Positions 17,901 to 24,180 of a stretch of 47,966 nt of DNA are shown piece after piece. Below the pieces are notes generated by a model that saw only the letters and a program-made list of their open reading frames with translations, was not told the origin of the DNA and did not search any database. Numbering within the stretch: position 1 is the first letter of the stretch; each line of letters begins with the position of its first letter. The position numbers were made by a program, and so were the translations under genes. Location of the stretch: NCBI GenBank assembly GCA_036172265.1, contig JASFBA010000067.1, forward strand, positions 1 to 47,966, given 5' to 3'. Origin of the DNA: JASFBA01 sp036172265 (GTDB lineage: Bacteria; Chloroflexota; Chloroflexia; DTKN01).

Positions 17901-18237
17901 GGGACTGGCGGTGGCCTCGGAACGGGATCTCATCGTTGCCGTAGATACACGGATCACCTCGGAACTTCGGGCGGAGGGGCTGGCGCGGGAGGTAGTCCGC
18001 CGCATCCAGAACCTGCGCAAGGAGGCCGGCTTCAACTTGGACGACCGTATCGAAACGGTCTACCAGGCTGAGGGCGAACTGGCAGAAGCGATCGCGGCCT
18101 GGCGGGAGTACCTCATGGCGGAGACGTTGAGCGTGATATTGGAACCAGGCGAACCGGAACCGGGAATGTCGGTGGCGGAGGACCGGATAGAAGGGCATCC
18201 CCTGCGTCTGGGCGTGCGCCGGCGGTTGACGAGGTGA
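14941..18237 (+). CDS. ileS: Isoleucyl-tRNA synthetase, type 2, with GXHH signature
   Basis: The 1098-aa class I synthetase charges tRNA-Ile. ATG 14941 follows AGAGGAGGTTTCG. The size and opening sequence (FIDGPITANNPMG) fit the eukaryote-like type 2 IleRS. The first signature, normally HXGH, reads G55-V-H-H58 here (PMGVHHGWG), and the KMSKS loop reads EMHKSWGN near residue 645. The editing domain includes LVWTTTPWTLTSN and GTGIVHIAPGCGAEDF. Zinc-type Cys pairs occur at PWCPRCATG and CWRCG. The anticodon-binding domain follows YGKADEVRRQFLLPLWNAY, with a C-terminal extension. A ~30-residue insert (LLENPEEVITVQGPAG...) lies near 155-190. Type 2 enzymes resist mupirocin, and the GXHH swap has been linked to very high resistance. 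Expression is controlled by the upstream T-box. Confidence 0.95.
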   Translation: MFQPVPASVDFVAQEHRILAFWKENRIFQKLLALRAGSPRWSFIDGPITANNPMGVHHGWGRTYKDLYHRFWAMKGYQTRYQNGFDCQGLWVEVEVEKELGFRSKRDIENYGIARFVRKCKERVLRYAAVQTEQSVRLGYWMDWNDPETLRDLGRRLLENPEEVITVQGPAGPVTDTVEQIVARLGLPELGGSYFTFSNENNYMIWTFLKRCWERGWLYKGTDVMPWCPRCATGISQHEIVTEGYQERVHPGVTLRFPLRGRPGESLLVWTTTPWTLTSNVAAAVGPDLTYVRVRQGEETFYLSRGTLSMLRGNYQVLEEIQGTALEGWEYEGPFDELPAQQASGAPQAHRVILWNEVGEAEGTGIVHIAPGCGAEDFALGQQYGLPAIAPLGEEGVFLDGFGFLTGTPVGESAPKILENLREKGLLYRVEDYVHRYPVCWRCGTELVFRLVGEWFISMGELRYDMMEVTRQIRWIPEFGLERELDWLRNMRDWMISKKRYWGLALPIWECRQCGHFEVIGDEHELASRAVAGWEEFAGHTPHRPWVDAVRIRCPRCGAEVPRIPDVGNPWLDAGIVSFSTLQYRTNRDYWRLWYPADFITESFPGQFRNWFYSLLAMATVLEESPPFRVCFGYATLLGEDGREMHKSWGNMIEFNEAADRMGVDVMRWLYCRQKPESDLLFGYGKADEVRRQFLLPLWNAYTFLVSYARVDGWTPDRSRAEARALTQLDRWILARLNQVIAGVTERLDDYDAYGATLLVEPFVDDLTNWYIRRSRRRFWKSEQDADKNAAYATLYQVLTTLCRLLAPFVPFVTEAMYQNLVRAVDPAAPESIHHTDWPQADPAAVDEALLERMALARRISALGHAARASRGLKVRLPLSRALVYLASSEGLDEELLALLREELNVKEVVRVEDVGELFSYRVLPDNRVLGPRFGPRFPMVRAALAAQDPKAVVRRLRSGLPLRLTVDGGEVELLPEEVLIQEEPQEGLAVASERDLIVAVDTRITSELRAEGLAREVVRRIQNLRKEAGFNLDDRIETVYQAEGELAEAIAAWREYLMAETLSVILEPGEPEPGMSVAEDRIEGHPLRLGVRRRLTR

Positions 18238-18255
18238 GAGGTTTATGCTATAGTA

Positions 18256-18359
18256 GGGGCGTAGCGGTGCTACGCCCTAATGGGGCGTAGCGATGCTACG
18301 CCCTAATGGGGCGTAGCGGTGCTACGCCCTGATGGAGCGTAGCGGTGCTACGCCCTGAT
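18256..18359 (+). repeat. Four tandem 26-bp palindromic repeats
   Basis: Four 26-bp units starting at 18256, 18282, 18308 and 18334, each GGGGCGTAGC-GGT-GCTACGCCC plus a 3-nt TAAT/TGAT-type joint, with single-base changes (GAT loop in unit 2, GGAG start in unit 4). Each unit is an almost perfect hairpin. They fill the ileS-infC gap. There are no unique spacers, so this is not a CRISPR array. Confidence 0.9.
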
Positions 18360-18432
18360 GGGTCGATCGGGTTGAGGTGTCGCCTTTCCCCTGTGGATCG
18401 GCGATGGAGAAGGAATGTAAGGAGGAGCGGAA

Positions 18433-18945
18433 ATCGTCGAGAAGCTACGTGTGAATGCCCAGATTCGGGCGCAGGAGGTCCTCCTGATTGGGCCGGATGG
18501 TCGGCGCATCGGGGTAAAACCTTTGCAGGAAGCGCTGAATCTGGCTGCCCAGGAAGGGATGGACCTGGTGGAGGTCGATCCTCTGGCCAATCCGCCGGTA
18601 TGCCGGATGCTGGACTATGGCAAGTACCGCTACGAGCAGACGAAGCGCGAGCGGGCAGCGCGGAAGCGCCAGCGGATGGTGGAGATCAAGGAGGTGCGTT
18701 TACGGCCCAAGATCGGCGAACATGACCTTCAGATCAAAGTGGGAGCGGCGCGCCGCTTTTTGGAGGAAGGCAATCGGGTCAAGGTGACCATGCGCTTTCG
18801 GGGACGGGAATGGTCCCACAGCGACATTGCCGAAGCGGTGTTGCAGCAGGTAGCCACGATCCTGGAGGACGTCGCCGAGGTGGAGCAGTCGCCGGCCGGC
18901 GGTAGCCGGGAACTGACAATGCTTCTGGCCCCCCGGAAGAAATAA
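18433..18945 (+). CDS. infC: Translation initiation factor IF-3 (probable AUC start)
   Basis: IF-3 blocks subunit joining and proofreads start codons. The protein has the usual blocks: VNAQIRAQEVLLIGPDG, LNLAAQEGMDLVEVDP, PPVCRMLDYGKYRYEQ, RKRQRMVEIKEVRLRPKI in the linker, and the C-terminal HDLQIKVGAARRFLEEG and VKVTMRFRGRE. The start is taken as ATC 18433: AAGGAGGA (18419-18426) lies at ideal distance, while the next candidate, GTG 18451, has no ribosome binding site. AUU/AUC/AUA starts are a known autoregulatory feature of infC because IF-3 rejects them. The product is 170 aa from ATC, or 164 aa from GTG. rplT follows after 121 nt without rpmI between. Confidence 0.9.
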   Translation: MVEKLRVNAQIRAQEVLLIGPDGRRIGVKPLQEALNLAAQEGMDLVEVDPLANPPVCRMLDYGKYRYEQTKRERAARKRQRMVEIKEVRLRPKIGEHDLQIKVGAARRFLEEGNRVKVTMRFRGREWSHSDIAEAVLQQVATILEDVAEVEQSPAGGSRELTMLLAPRKK

Positions 18946-18957
18946 GGCTAGGTCGTA

Positions 18958-19012
18958 GCCCCCTTGGTTTGTGCAAGCAGATCAAGCGGCGGGGGAAACC
19001 CGTCAAGGGGGC
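18958..19012 (+). promoter_or_regulatory. Possible L20 leader structure between infC and rplT
   Basis: GCCCCCTTG (18958-18966) is perfectly complementary to CAAGGGGGC (19004-19012), enclosing 37 nt with a further GGGGGAAACCC element. There is no T-run, so it is not an intrinsic terminator. In other bacteria L20 represses its own operon through a leader RNA that mimics its rRNA site; this structure is a candidate for such control, by position only. Confidence 0.35.
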
Positions 19013-19066
19013 GTATGTGCAGAAAACGGGGGGCGCACCTGGTACAGAGATTGAGGAGGTACAGCC

Positions 19067-19429
19067 TTGCCGAGAGTCAAACGAGGAATGATGGTTCGTC
19101 GCCGTCATGGCAAGGTGCGCAAGCAGGCCGAGGGCTTTCGCGGTGGGCGGCATCGCACCTTCAAGACGGCCCATGAGGCGGTGATGCGTTCGATGCATCA
19201 CGCCTATCGGGATCGGCGCCGGCGCAAGCGCGACATGCGGCGGCTGTGGATCACACGCATCAACGCCGCCGCCCGGCAGTTGGGCACAACCTACGGGCAA
19301 CTCATTTGCGGACTAAGCCGGGCCGGCATCGAACTAGACCGTAAGGTACTGGCCGACCTGGCCGTGCGGGAGCCGGAGGTCTTCGCCCAGGTAGTGGAGC
19401 AGGCCCGGGCCGCCCTGCAGGCTTCGTAG
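19067..19429 (+). CDS. rplT: Ribosomal protein L20
   Basis: A 120-aa protein with the full L20 pattern: PRVKRGMMVRRRHGKVRK, then GFRGGRHRTFKTAHEAVM, RDRRRRKRDMRRLWITRI and INAAARQLGTTYGQLI. The start is TTG 19067 with GAGGAGGT 6 nt upstream. L20 is needed early in 50S assembly and can act as a translational repressor. It follows infC directly; the rpmI (L35) gene that normally lies between them is absent. A GC-rich palindrome and a transposase remnant follow. Confidence 0.97.
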   Translation: MPRVKRGMMVRRRHGKVRKQAEGFRGGRHRTFKTAHEAVMRSMHHAYRDRRRRKRDMRRLWITRINAAARQLGTTYGQLICGLSRAGIELDRKVLADLAVREPEVFAQVVEQARAALQAS

Positions 19430-19455
19430 GGAAGCATTTTTCCGGGCATCTTCGC

Positions 19456-19479
19456 AGGGGCGCAATCCACTGCGCCCCT
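19456..19479. repeat. Palindrome next to the RAYT remnant
   Basis: AGGGGCGCA-ATCCAC-TGCGCCCCT is a perfect 9-bp inverted repeat. It lies 27 nt after the rplT stop and 12 nt before the RAYT pseudogene. Without a T-run it is a poor terminator. Its GGGGCGC arms resemble the palindrome at 8293-8321. Confidence 0.75.
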
Positions 19480-19491
19480 GTATTATGATCC

Positions 19492-19746
19492 ATGGGACAT
19501 GACCCGGGACGCCGCCACCGCCGTTCGATCCGGTTGCCTGGATATGATTATGCCCAGGCCGGCACGTATTTTGTTACCATTTGCACCCGGAATCGCGAAT
19601 ATGGGGCGATCGTGGACGACGAGATGGAATTAAAACGCGCTGGGCCGCATTGTCGCTGAATACTGGCAGCACCTGCCACAGCGATTCCCATCCATTGATT
19701 GGATGCATTTGTGGTAATGCCCAACCACGTCCATTTCATTGCCCAG
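19492..19746 (+). pseudogene. REP-associated tyrosine transposase (RAYT, Y1 type), degenerate fragment
   Basis: From ATG 19492 the first frame reads RRHRRSIRLPGYDYAQAG, TYFVTICTRNREYGAIV and DDEMEL, the typical N-terminus of RAYT/IS200-like transposases. The frame is then lost. A second frame gives ALGRIVAEYWQHLPQRFPS, and a third gives FVVMPNHVHFIAQ with the HUH metal-binding motif (HVH). Two frameshifts are therefore present. The sequence stops at 19746, 4 nt before the rtcB stop codon, so the C-terminal half with the catalytic Tyr is gone. RAYTs mobilise or maintain short REP palindromes in other bacteria, and a palindrome sits immediately upstream here. Confidence 0.85.
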
Positions 19747-19749
19747 ACC

Positions 19750-21210
19750 TTACCCCTTCACCACGCCCAGCGGCCGCAGGCGCACCACCTTGCGACAGAG
19801 GCCGGCCCCGTGCATCACGTCCACGACGTTGGAGACATCCTTGTAGGCGTCGGGCATCTCCTCGGCCAGGATGTCCTTCTCCGTGGACATCACGATGATG
19901 CCCTTGGCCTCCAGTTCCTTGCGGATGTTGCGGCCCTGGCCGCGCTTGATGGCCGCCGCCCGGCTGAGGACACGGCCGGCCCCGTGGCAACTGCTGCCCC
20001 AGGTCTCCTCCAGCGCCTGCGGCAAACCCACCAGGACGTAGGAGGCCCGGCCCATGTCGCCGGGAACCAGCACCGGCTGGCCCACCTCGCGGTAGGCGCG
20101 GGGGAGTTCCGGCCGGCCGGCCGGGAAGGCCCGCGTGGCTCCTTTACGGTGCACGCAAAGCAGCCGTTCCTGGCCGTCCACCTGGTGCCTCTCCATCTTG
20201 GCAATGTTATGGGCCACGTCATAGACCAGGCGCAGCCCGAGTTGCTCCGGAGTGCTCTTGAGGGTATGGGCCAGAGCCTGTCGGGCCAGGTGGGTCAGGC
20301 ACTGGCGGTTGGCCCAGGCATAGTTGGCGGCGCAGGCCATCGAGGAAAAGTAGGCCTGCCCCTCCGGCGAGTTGACCGGCGCGCAGGCCAGTTGCCGGTC
20401 GGGGAGGGAGATGTTGTATTTGCGTACCGCTTCACCCAGCACCTTCAGGAAGTCGTCGCAGATCTGATGGCCGAAGCCGCGGGAACCGGAATGGATCTGG
20501 AGCACGATCTGCCCCTGGAAGAGGCCAAACGCCTCCGCTGTGGCCGGGTCAAAGACCTCATCCACCACACTGATTTCCAGAAAGTGGTTGCCCGAACCCA
20601 GCGTGCCCAACTGGTTGCGGCCCCGTTCAAAAGCCCGGGGGCTGTAGCGCCGGGCCACCTCCGGATCGGCCCCGGGCAAAGCCCCGTTTTCCTCGCAGTG
20701 CTCGGCATCCTCGGGCCACCCGTAGCCCTGTTCGATGGCCCACTGCGCCCCTTTGACCAGTGCCCCGCGGGCCCGGGCCAGGTCGGAGATGATGTCGCCC
20801 CGGGAGCCCACCCCGGCCGGCACATCCCGATGCAACTGGGCCACCAGGTCGCGTATCTTGCCCTCGACCTCGGCAAGGGTAAGGTTGCTTCGCACCAGGC
20901 GGATACCGCAATTAATGTCATAACCCACACCGCCAGGCGAAATCACCCCACCTTTCTCCGGGTCGAACGCCGCAACCCCGCCGATGGGAAAGCCGTAGCC
21001 CCAGTGCATGTCGGGCATGGCCAGCGAACGACCGACGATGCCGGGCATGGTGGCCACATTCCGGGCCTGCTCCGGGCTCCTGTCCTGGGCAATCTGTTCC
21101 ATCAGGCGTCGGTCGGCAAAAATACGCACCGGCACGCGCATATCCCCACTTTTCGGGATATCCCAACGGTAGGGATCTACCTGTACTAGACCGTATTCCT
21201 TGATGCCCAT
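19750..21210 (-). CDS. rtcB: RNA-splicing ligase RtcB
   Basis: A 486-aa RtcB, which joins 2',3'-cyclic-phosphate or 3'-phosphate ends to 5'-OH RNA using GTP and Mn2+. Metal and guanylate residues are present: DINCGIRLV (Asp, Cys), LGTLGSGNHFLEI (His), HSGSRGFGHQ (His), YDVAHNIAK (His) and the GMP-accepting His409 in SCHGAGRVLSR. The N-terminal MPDMHWGYGFPIGGVAAF block is typical. AGGAGG precedes ATG 21210. No archease gene is visible nearby. It is a single-gene unit with its own promoter, divergent from the RACo-like gene. Its 3' end abuts the RAYT remnant. Confidence 0.95.
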   Translation of the reverse strand: MGIKEYGLVQVDPYRWDIPKSGDMRVPVRIFADRRLMEQIAQDRSPEQARNVATMPGIVGRSLAMPDMHWGYGFPIGGVAAFDPEKGGVISPGGVGYDINCGIRLVRSNLTLAEVEGKIRDLVAQLHRDVPAGVGSRGDIISDLARARGALVKGAQWAIEQGYGWPEDAEHCEENGALPGADPEVARRYSPRAFERGRNQLGTLGSGNHFLEISVVDEVFDPATAEAFGLFQGQIVLQIHSGSRGFGHQICDDFLKVLGEAVRKYNISLPDRQLACAPVNSPEGQAYFSSMACAANYAWANRQCLTHLARQALAHTLKSTPEQLGLRLVYDVAHNIAKMERHQVDGQERLLCVHRKGATRAFPAGRPELPRAYREVGQPVLVPGDMGRASYVLVGLPQALEETWGSSCHGAGRVLSRAAAIKRGQGRNIRKELEAKGIIVMSTEKDILAEEMPDAYKDVSNVVDVMHGAGLCRKVVRLRPLGVVKG

Positions 21211-21254
21211 CGTTTTCCTCCTGTAAGAACGCCGGGAGTGCTCCTATATTTTTG

Positions 21255-21282
21255 ATTTTACCACAAGAGTCGGCCGGGTCAA
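21255..21282 (-). promoter_or_regulatory. Promoter of rtcB
   Basis: Minus strand: TTGACC (21282-21277), 16-nt spacer, TAAAAT (21260-21255). About 45 nt separate the -10 box from ATG 21210. Confidence 0.65.
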
Positions 21283-21375
21283 GTGAGAGCCAACACATGG
21301 GTGGCATATCTAGGGCCGCCCCGCCCCTACGGCTCTATCCAAAACAGGCCTCCCCGACCCGCGATGTCGCCCGGC

Positions 21376-21405
21376 TTGACGCCTTTTTCTCCCCTGTGGT
21401 ATAGT
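21376..21405 (+). promoter_or_regulatory. Promoter of the RACo-like gene
   Basis: TTGACG (21376-21381), 18-nt spacer, TATAGT (21400-21405). It lies 48 nt before ATG 21454 and supports that start over the longer frame from 21283. Confidence 0.65.
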
Positions 21406-21453
21406 AAGGCCGCGGGTCGATCGCCGTTCCGGATGAACTTGGCGGAGGCACGG

Positions 21454-23358
21454 ATGACGGTTATGGTAACTTTTTTGCCGCAAAATAAGGTGGCCGAGGT
21501 TCCCGCGGGGACGACCATCTTGGAAGCGGCGTTGAAGGTGGGGCTGGAACTTCCGGCCCCTTGCGGCGGACAGGGACGCTGCGGTCGCTGCCGCATCCAA
21601 CTTCGGGATGGACAGGTGGATCAGCCGCCCAACGCCCATCTCCCCGAGGAGGACCGGGCCCAGGGCTATGTCCTGGCCTGCCAGGCCCGGCTTCTCGGCC
21701 CGACCACCGTCCTCCTGCCGGAGGAACTACGTCTGGAACGGGTCATCTCCGGTGCCGGCGTCGCCGACTACCGGGCGCTGACCCCTTATTGTGATTGGAA
21801 ACATTCTCCTACCCTGCGCGCCCTGTACGTCGAATGCGCCCCCCCATCCCTCTTGGATAACACCAACGACTTTGACCGCCTGCGGCGTTCCCTCTTGCGC
21901 CAGCACGGGGTAACGGAGGTGGAAATCGGCCTCCCCCTTCTCCAGGTCCTCCCTCAGCGCCTGCGGGCCCATGACTGGCGGGTTACCGCCGTCCTGGAAC
22001 CCCAGGACGGGAGTTATCGCCTGGTGGACGTCCTTCCGGGACAACAGGTAGAACGCATCTACGGAGCGGCGGTGGACATCGGCACGACCACGGTGAAACT
22101 CTTCCTAGTGGATATGACCACCGGGGAAGTGCTGGACAGCGAATCGGCCTACAATGCCCAGATCGCCCGGGGGGAAGACATTATTTCGCGCATTATCTAT
22201 TCCCAAAAGGAAGGAGGCCTGGCCCACCTGCAGCGGTTGGTCCTGAAGACGATCAACGGCCTGCTGGTCGAGGTGGCCCGCCGGCAAAAGGTGGAACTGC
22301 GGGAAATCCAGGCCCTTTCGGCGGCAGGGAACACCACGATGACCCAACTCTTCCTGGGCATCAACCCCAAGTATATCCGCGAAGAGCCCTACCTGCCGAC
22401 GATCACCCGCTTCCCGGTCTTTACCGCCGACGAGATCGGCCTGGTCATCAACCCGAACGCTCCGGTCTACTGTGCCCCAAGTGTGGGAGCCTATGTGGGC
22501 GGGGACATCGTCGCCGGCGTGCTCAGTTCGGGGATGTACCGGACCGACCTCCTGACTCTCTTCATTGACGTGGGCACCAATGGCGAAATTGTCTTGGGGA
22601 ACAGCGACTGGCTTATCGCCTGTGCTTGCTCGGCTGGCCCGGCCTTCGAGGGGGCCGGGGTACGCTGCGGGATGCGTGCCACCGAGGGGGCCATTGACGA
22701 GGTCATCATTGACGGCCGCACCCTGGAGCCGACCTGCCGGGTGATCGGGGGCGGGCCGCCCCGGGGCATCTGCGGCTCCGGGCTTATTTCGGCCTTGGCC
22801 GAGATGGTGGTGACCGGAGTGGTGGACAAGGCCGGCCGTATCCGCCGTGACCTCTCTACCCCACGCATCCGGCATGGGGAACACGGGGTCGAGTACGTCC
22901 TGGCCTGGGGCGAGGACGGCCGGCCGGATATCGTCCTCACCGAGGTGGACATCAACAACCTTATCCGGGCCAAAGGGGCCATCTACGCCGGCTTCTCCAT
23001 CCTCCTCAAAAGCCTGGAACTCGACTTCTCCATGGTCGAACAGATTCTCATCGCCGGAAGTTTTGGTCAGTACATCAACCTGGAGAAGGCCATCCAGATC
23101 GGCCTCCTACCCGACTTGCCCTGGTCCCGTTTCCGTTACCTGGGCAACACCTCTCTCCTGGGGGCCTATCAGACCCTCCTCTGTCGGGAGATGCGGGAGG
23201 TGGCCGCCCAGATCGCTTCCAAGATGACCTACCTGGAACTTTCGGCCGATAACCGTTTCATGCACGAATACACCTCGGCCCTCTTCCTGCCCCATACCAA
23301 CCTGGAAGGTTTTCCCTCGGTCCAGGCGCTTCTGGAGCAGATAGGCATGGCCCGTTAG
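21454..23358 (+). CDS. 2Fe-2S / ASKHA-domain protein (RACo-like, DUF4445)
   Basis: A 634-aa protein from ATG 21454 (GGAGG 5 nt upstream). The N-terminal ferredoxin domain has C37-x5-C43-x2-C46-x29-C76 for a [2Fe-2S] cluster. A linker and middle domain follow to ~200. The ASKHA-type ATPase domain starts at YGAAVDIGTTTVKLFLVD and includes ALSAAGNTTMTQLFLGI, LFIDVGTNGEIVLGN, GICGSGLISALAEM and IAGSFGQYINLEKAI. This architecture matches reductive activators of corrinoid proteins (RACo, RamA-type), which reduce Co(II) to Co(I) with ATP. No corrinoid protein or methyltransferase is in the window, so the partner is unknown. The WecG-like gene starts 8 nt after its stop. Confidence 0.85.
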   Translation: MTVMVTFLPQNKVAEVPAGTTILEAALKVGLELPAPCGGQGRCGRCRIQLRDGQVDQPPNAHLPEEDRAQGYVLACQARLLGPTTVLLPEELRLERVISGAGVADYRALTPYCDWKHSPTLRALYVECAPPSLLDNTNDFDRLRRSLLRQHGVTEVEIGLPLLQVLPQRLRAHDWRVTAVLEPQDGSYRLVDVLPGQQVERIYGAAVDIGTTTVKLFLVDMTTGEVLDSESAYNAQIARGEDIISRIIYSQKEGGLAHLQRLVLKTINGLLVEVARRQKVELREIQALSAAGNTTMTQLFLGINPKYIREEPYLPTITRFPVFTADEIGLVINPNAPVYCAPSVGAYVGGDIVAGVLSSGMYRTDLLTLFIDVGTNGEIVLGNSDWLIACACSAGPAFEGAGVRCGMRATEGAIDEVIIDGRTLEPTCRVIGGGPPRGICGSGLISALAEMVVTGVVDKAGRIRRDLSTPRIRHGEHGVEYVLAWGEDGRPDIVLTEVDINNLIRAKGAIYAGFSILLKSLELDFSMVEQILIAGSFGQYINLEKAIQIGLLPDLPWSRFRYLGNTSLLGAYQTLLCREMREVAAQIASKMTYLELSADNRFMHEYTSALFLPHTNLEGFPSVQALLEQIGMAR

Positions 23359-23366
23359 CGGAGAAA

Positions 23367-24155
23367 GTGGTGGAGACCCTTCGGAAACCGCCACGGTTTT
23401 CCATCCTGGGGGTGGGCATCCACGACGTAACCGAGGAGGAGGCGGCGGTTCTGGTGGAACACTTTATCCGGGAAGGCGGCCCGCACCAGGTGGTCACGGT
23501 CAACCCGGAGTTTGTCATGGAGGCCCGGCGCAACCCGGCCTTCCGCCAGGTGTTGAACGAGGCCGACCTGGCCGTGCCGGACGGGGTAGGCATCCTCTGG
23601 GCCGGTCGGCTGCTGGGTTGTCCCTTCCGGGGGCGCGTGCCCGGCGTCGAACTGACCCTGCACCTGGCAGAGCGGGCTGCTGAACGGGGCTACCGCCTCT
23701 TCCTCCTGGGGGCGGCTCCCGGCGTGGCCGAGGAGGCGGCCGGCCGGCTGAAGGAAAAGTATCCGACCCTGGCCATTGCCGGAACGTATGCCGGCTCACC
23801 AGATCCGGCCGAGGAGGAGGAAATCGGGGCGCGCATCCGGGCCGCCTCCCCGCACATCCTGCTTGTAGCCTATGGCGCACCCCGCCAGGACCTGTGGCTG
23901 AAGAGAAACCTTCCCCGGCTCGATGTGGCCGTGGGCATCGGCGTCGGAGGAACGCTGGACTATATCTCCGGACGGGTGCGTCGGGCACCGGCCTGGATGC
24001 GCCGCTGCGGTCTGGAATGGCTCTATCGCCTCTTCCGCCAGCCCTGGCGCTGGCGAAGGATGCTTTCGCTGCCGGTCTTTGTCCTCCTGGTGCTGGCCGA
24101 GGCGCTGGGGAATACTTTTCCGTTCGGTGAGCGAAGAAATTGCATCTATCCGTAG
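23367..24155 (+). CDS. WecG/TagA/CpsF family glycosyltransferase (GT26)
   Basis: A 262-aa GT26 enzyme. Family members move ManNAc(A) or glucose onto undecaprenyl-linked acceptors for wall teichoic acid, ECA or exopolysaccharide. Signature blocks are VVTVNPEFVMEARRNP, DLAVPDGVGILWAGR, GAAPGVAEEAA, LLVAYGAPRQDLWL and AVGIGVGGTLDYISG, followed by RRAPAWMRRCGLEWLYRL. The conserved DGVG Asp is the expected catalytic residue. The start is GTG 23367 (another GTG follows directly). A C-terminal hydrophobic patch (LPVFVLLVLAEALG) probably contacts the membrane. The TAG stop at 24153-24155 is the first part of a palindromic repeat. Confidence 0.88.
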   Translation: MVETLRKPPRFSILGVGIHDVTEEEAAVLVEHFIREGGPHQVVTVNPEFVMEARRNPAFRQVLNEADLAVPDGVGILWAGRLLGCPFRGRVPGVELTLHLAERAAERGYRLFLLGAAPGVAEEAAGRLKEKYPTLAIAGTYAGSPDPAEEEEIGARIRAASPHILLVAYGAPRQDLWLKRNLPRLDVAVGIGVGGTLDYISGRVRRAPAWMRRCGLEWLYRLFRQPWRWRRMLSLPVFVLLVLAEALGNTFPFGERRNCIYP

Positions 24156-24173
24156 GTCGGTTTGAAACCGACC
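24153..24173. repeat. Palindrome supplying the wecG-like stop codon
   Basis: TAGGTCGGTTTGAAACCGACC: the arms GGTCGGTTT and AAACCGACC are complementary around a single G (24155-24173). The wecG-like TAG stop (24153-24155) overlaps its left edge. Confidence 0.7.
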
Positions 24174-24180
24174 GGCCCAG

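Noticed and set aside
18256..18359. Possible CRISPR array
   Set aside because: Units are contiguous and palindromic without unique spacers, and no cas genes are near.
18946..19066. rpmI (L35) hidden between infC and rplT
   Set aside because: The gap is 121 nt, too short for the ~65 codons of L35, and no K/R-rich L35 motif is readable in any frame.
19456..19488. Rho-independent terminator after rplT
   Set aside because: Strong hairpin but followed by GTATTATG, not a T-run; it fits the dispersed palindrome family better.
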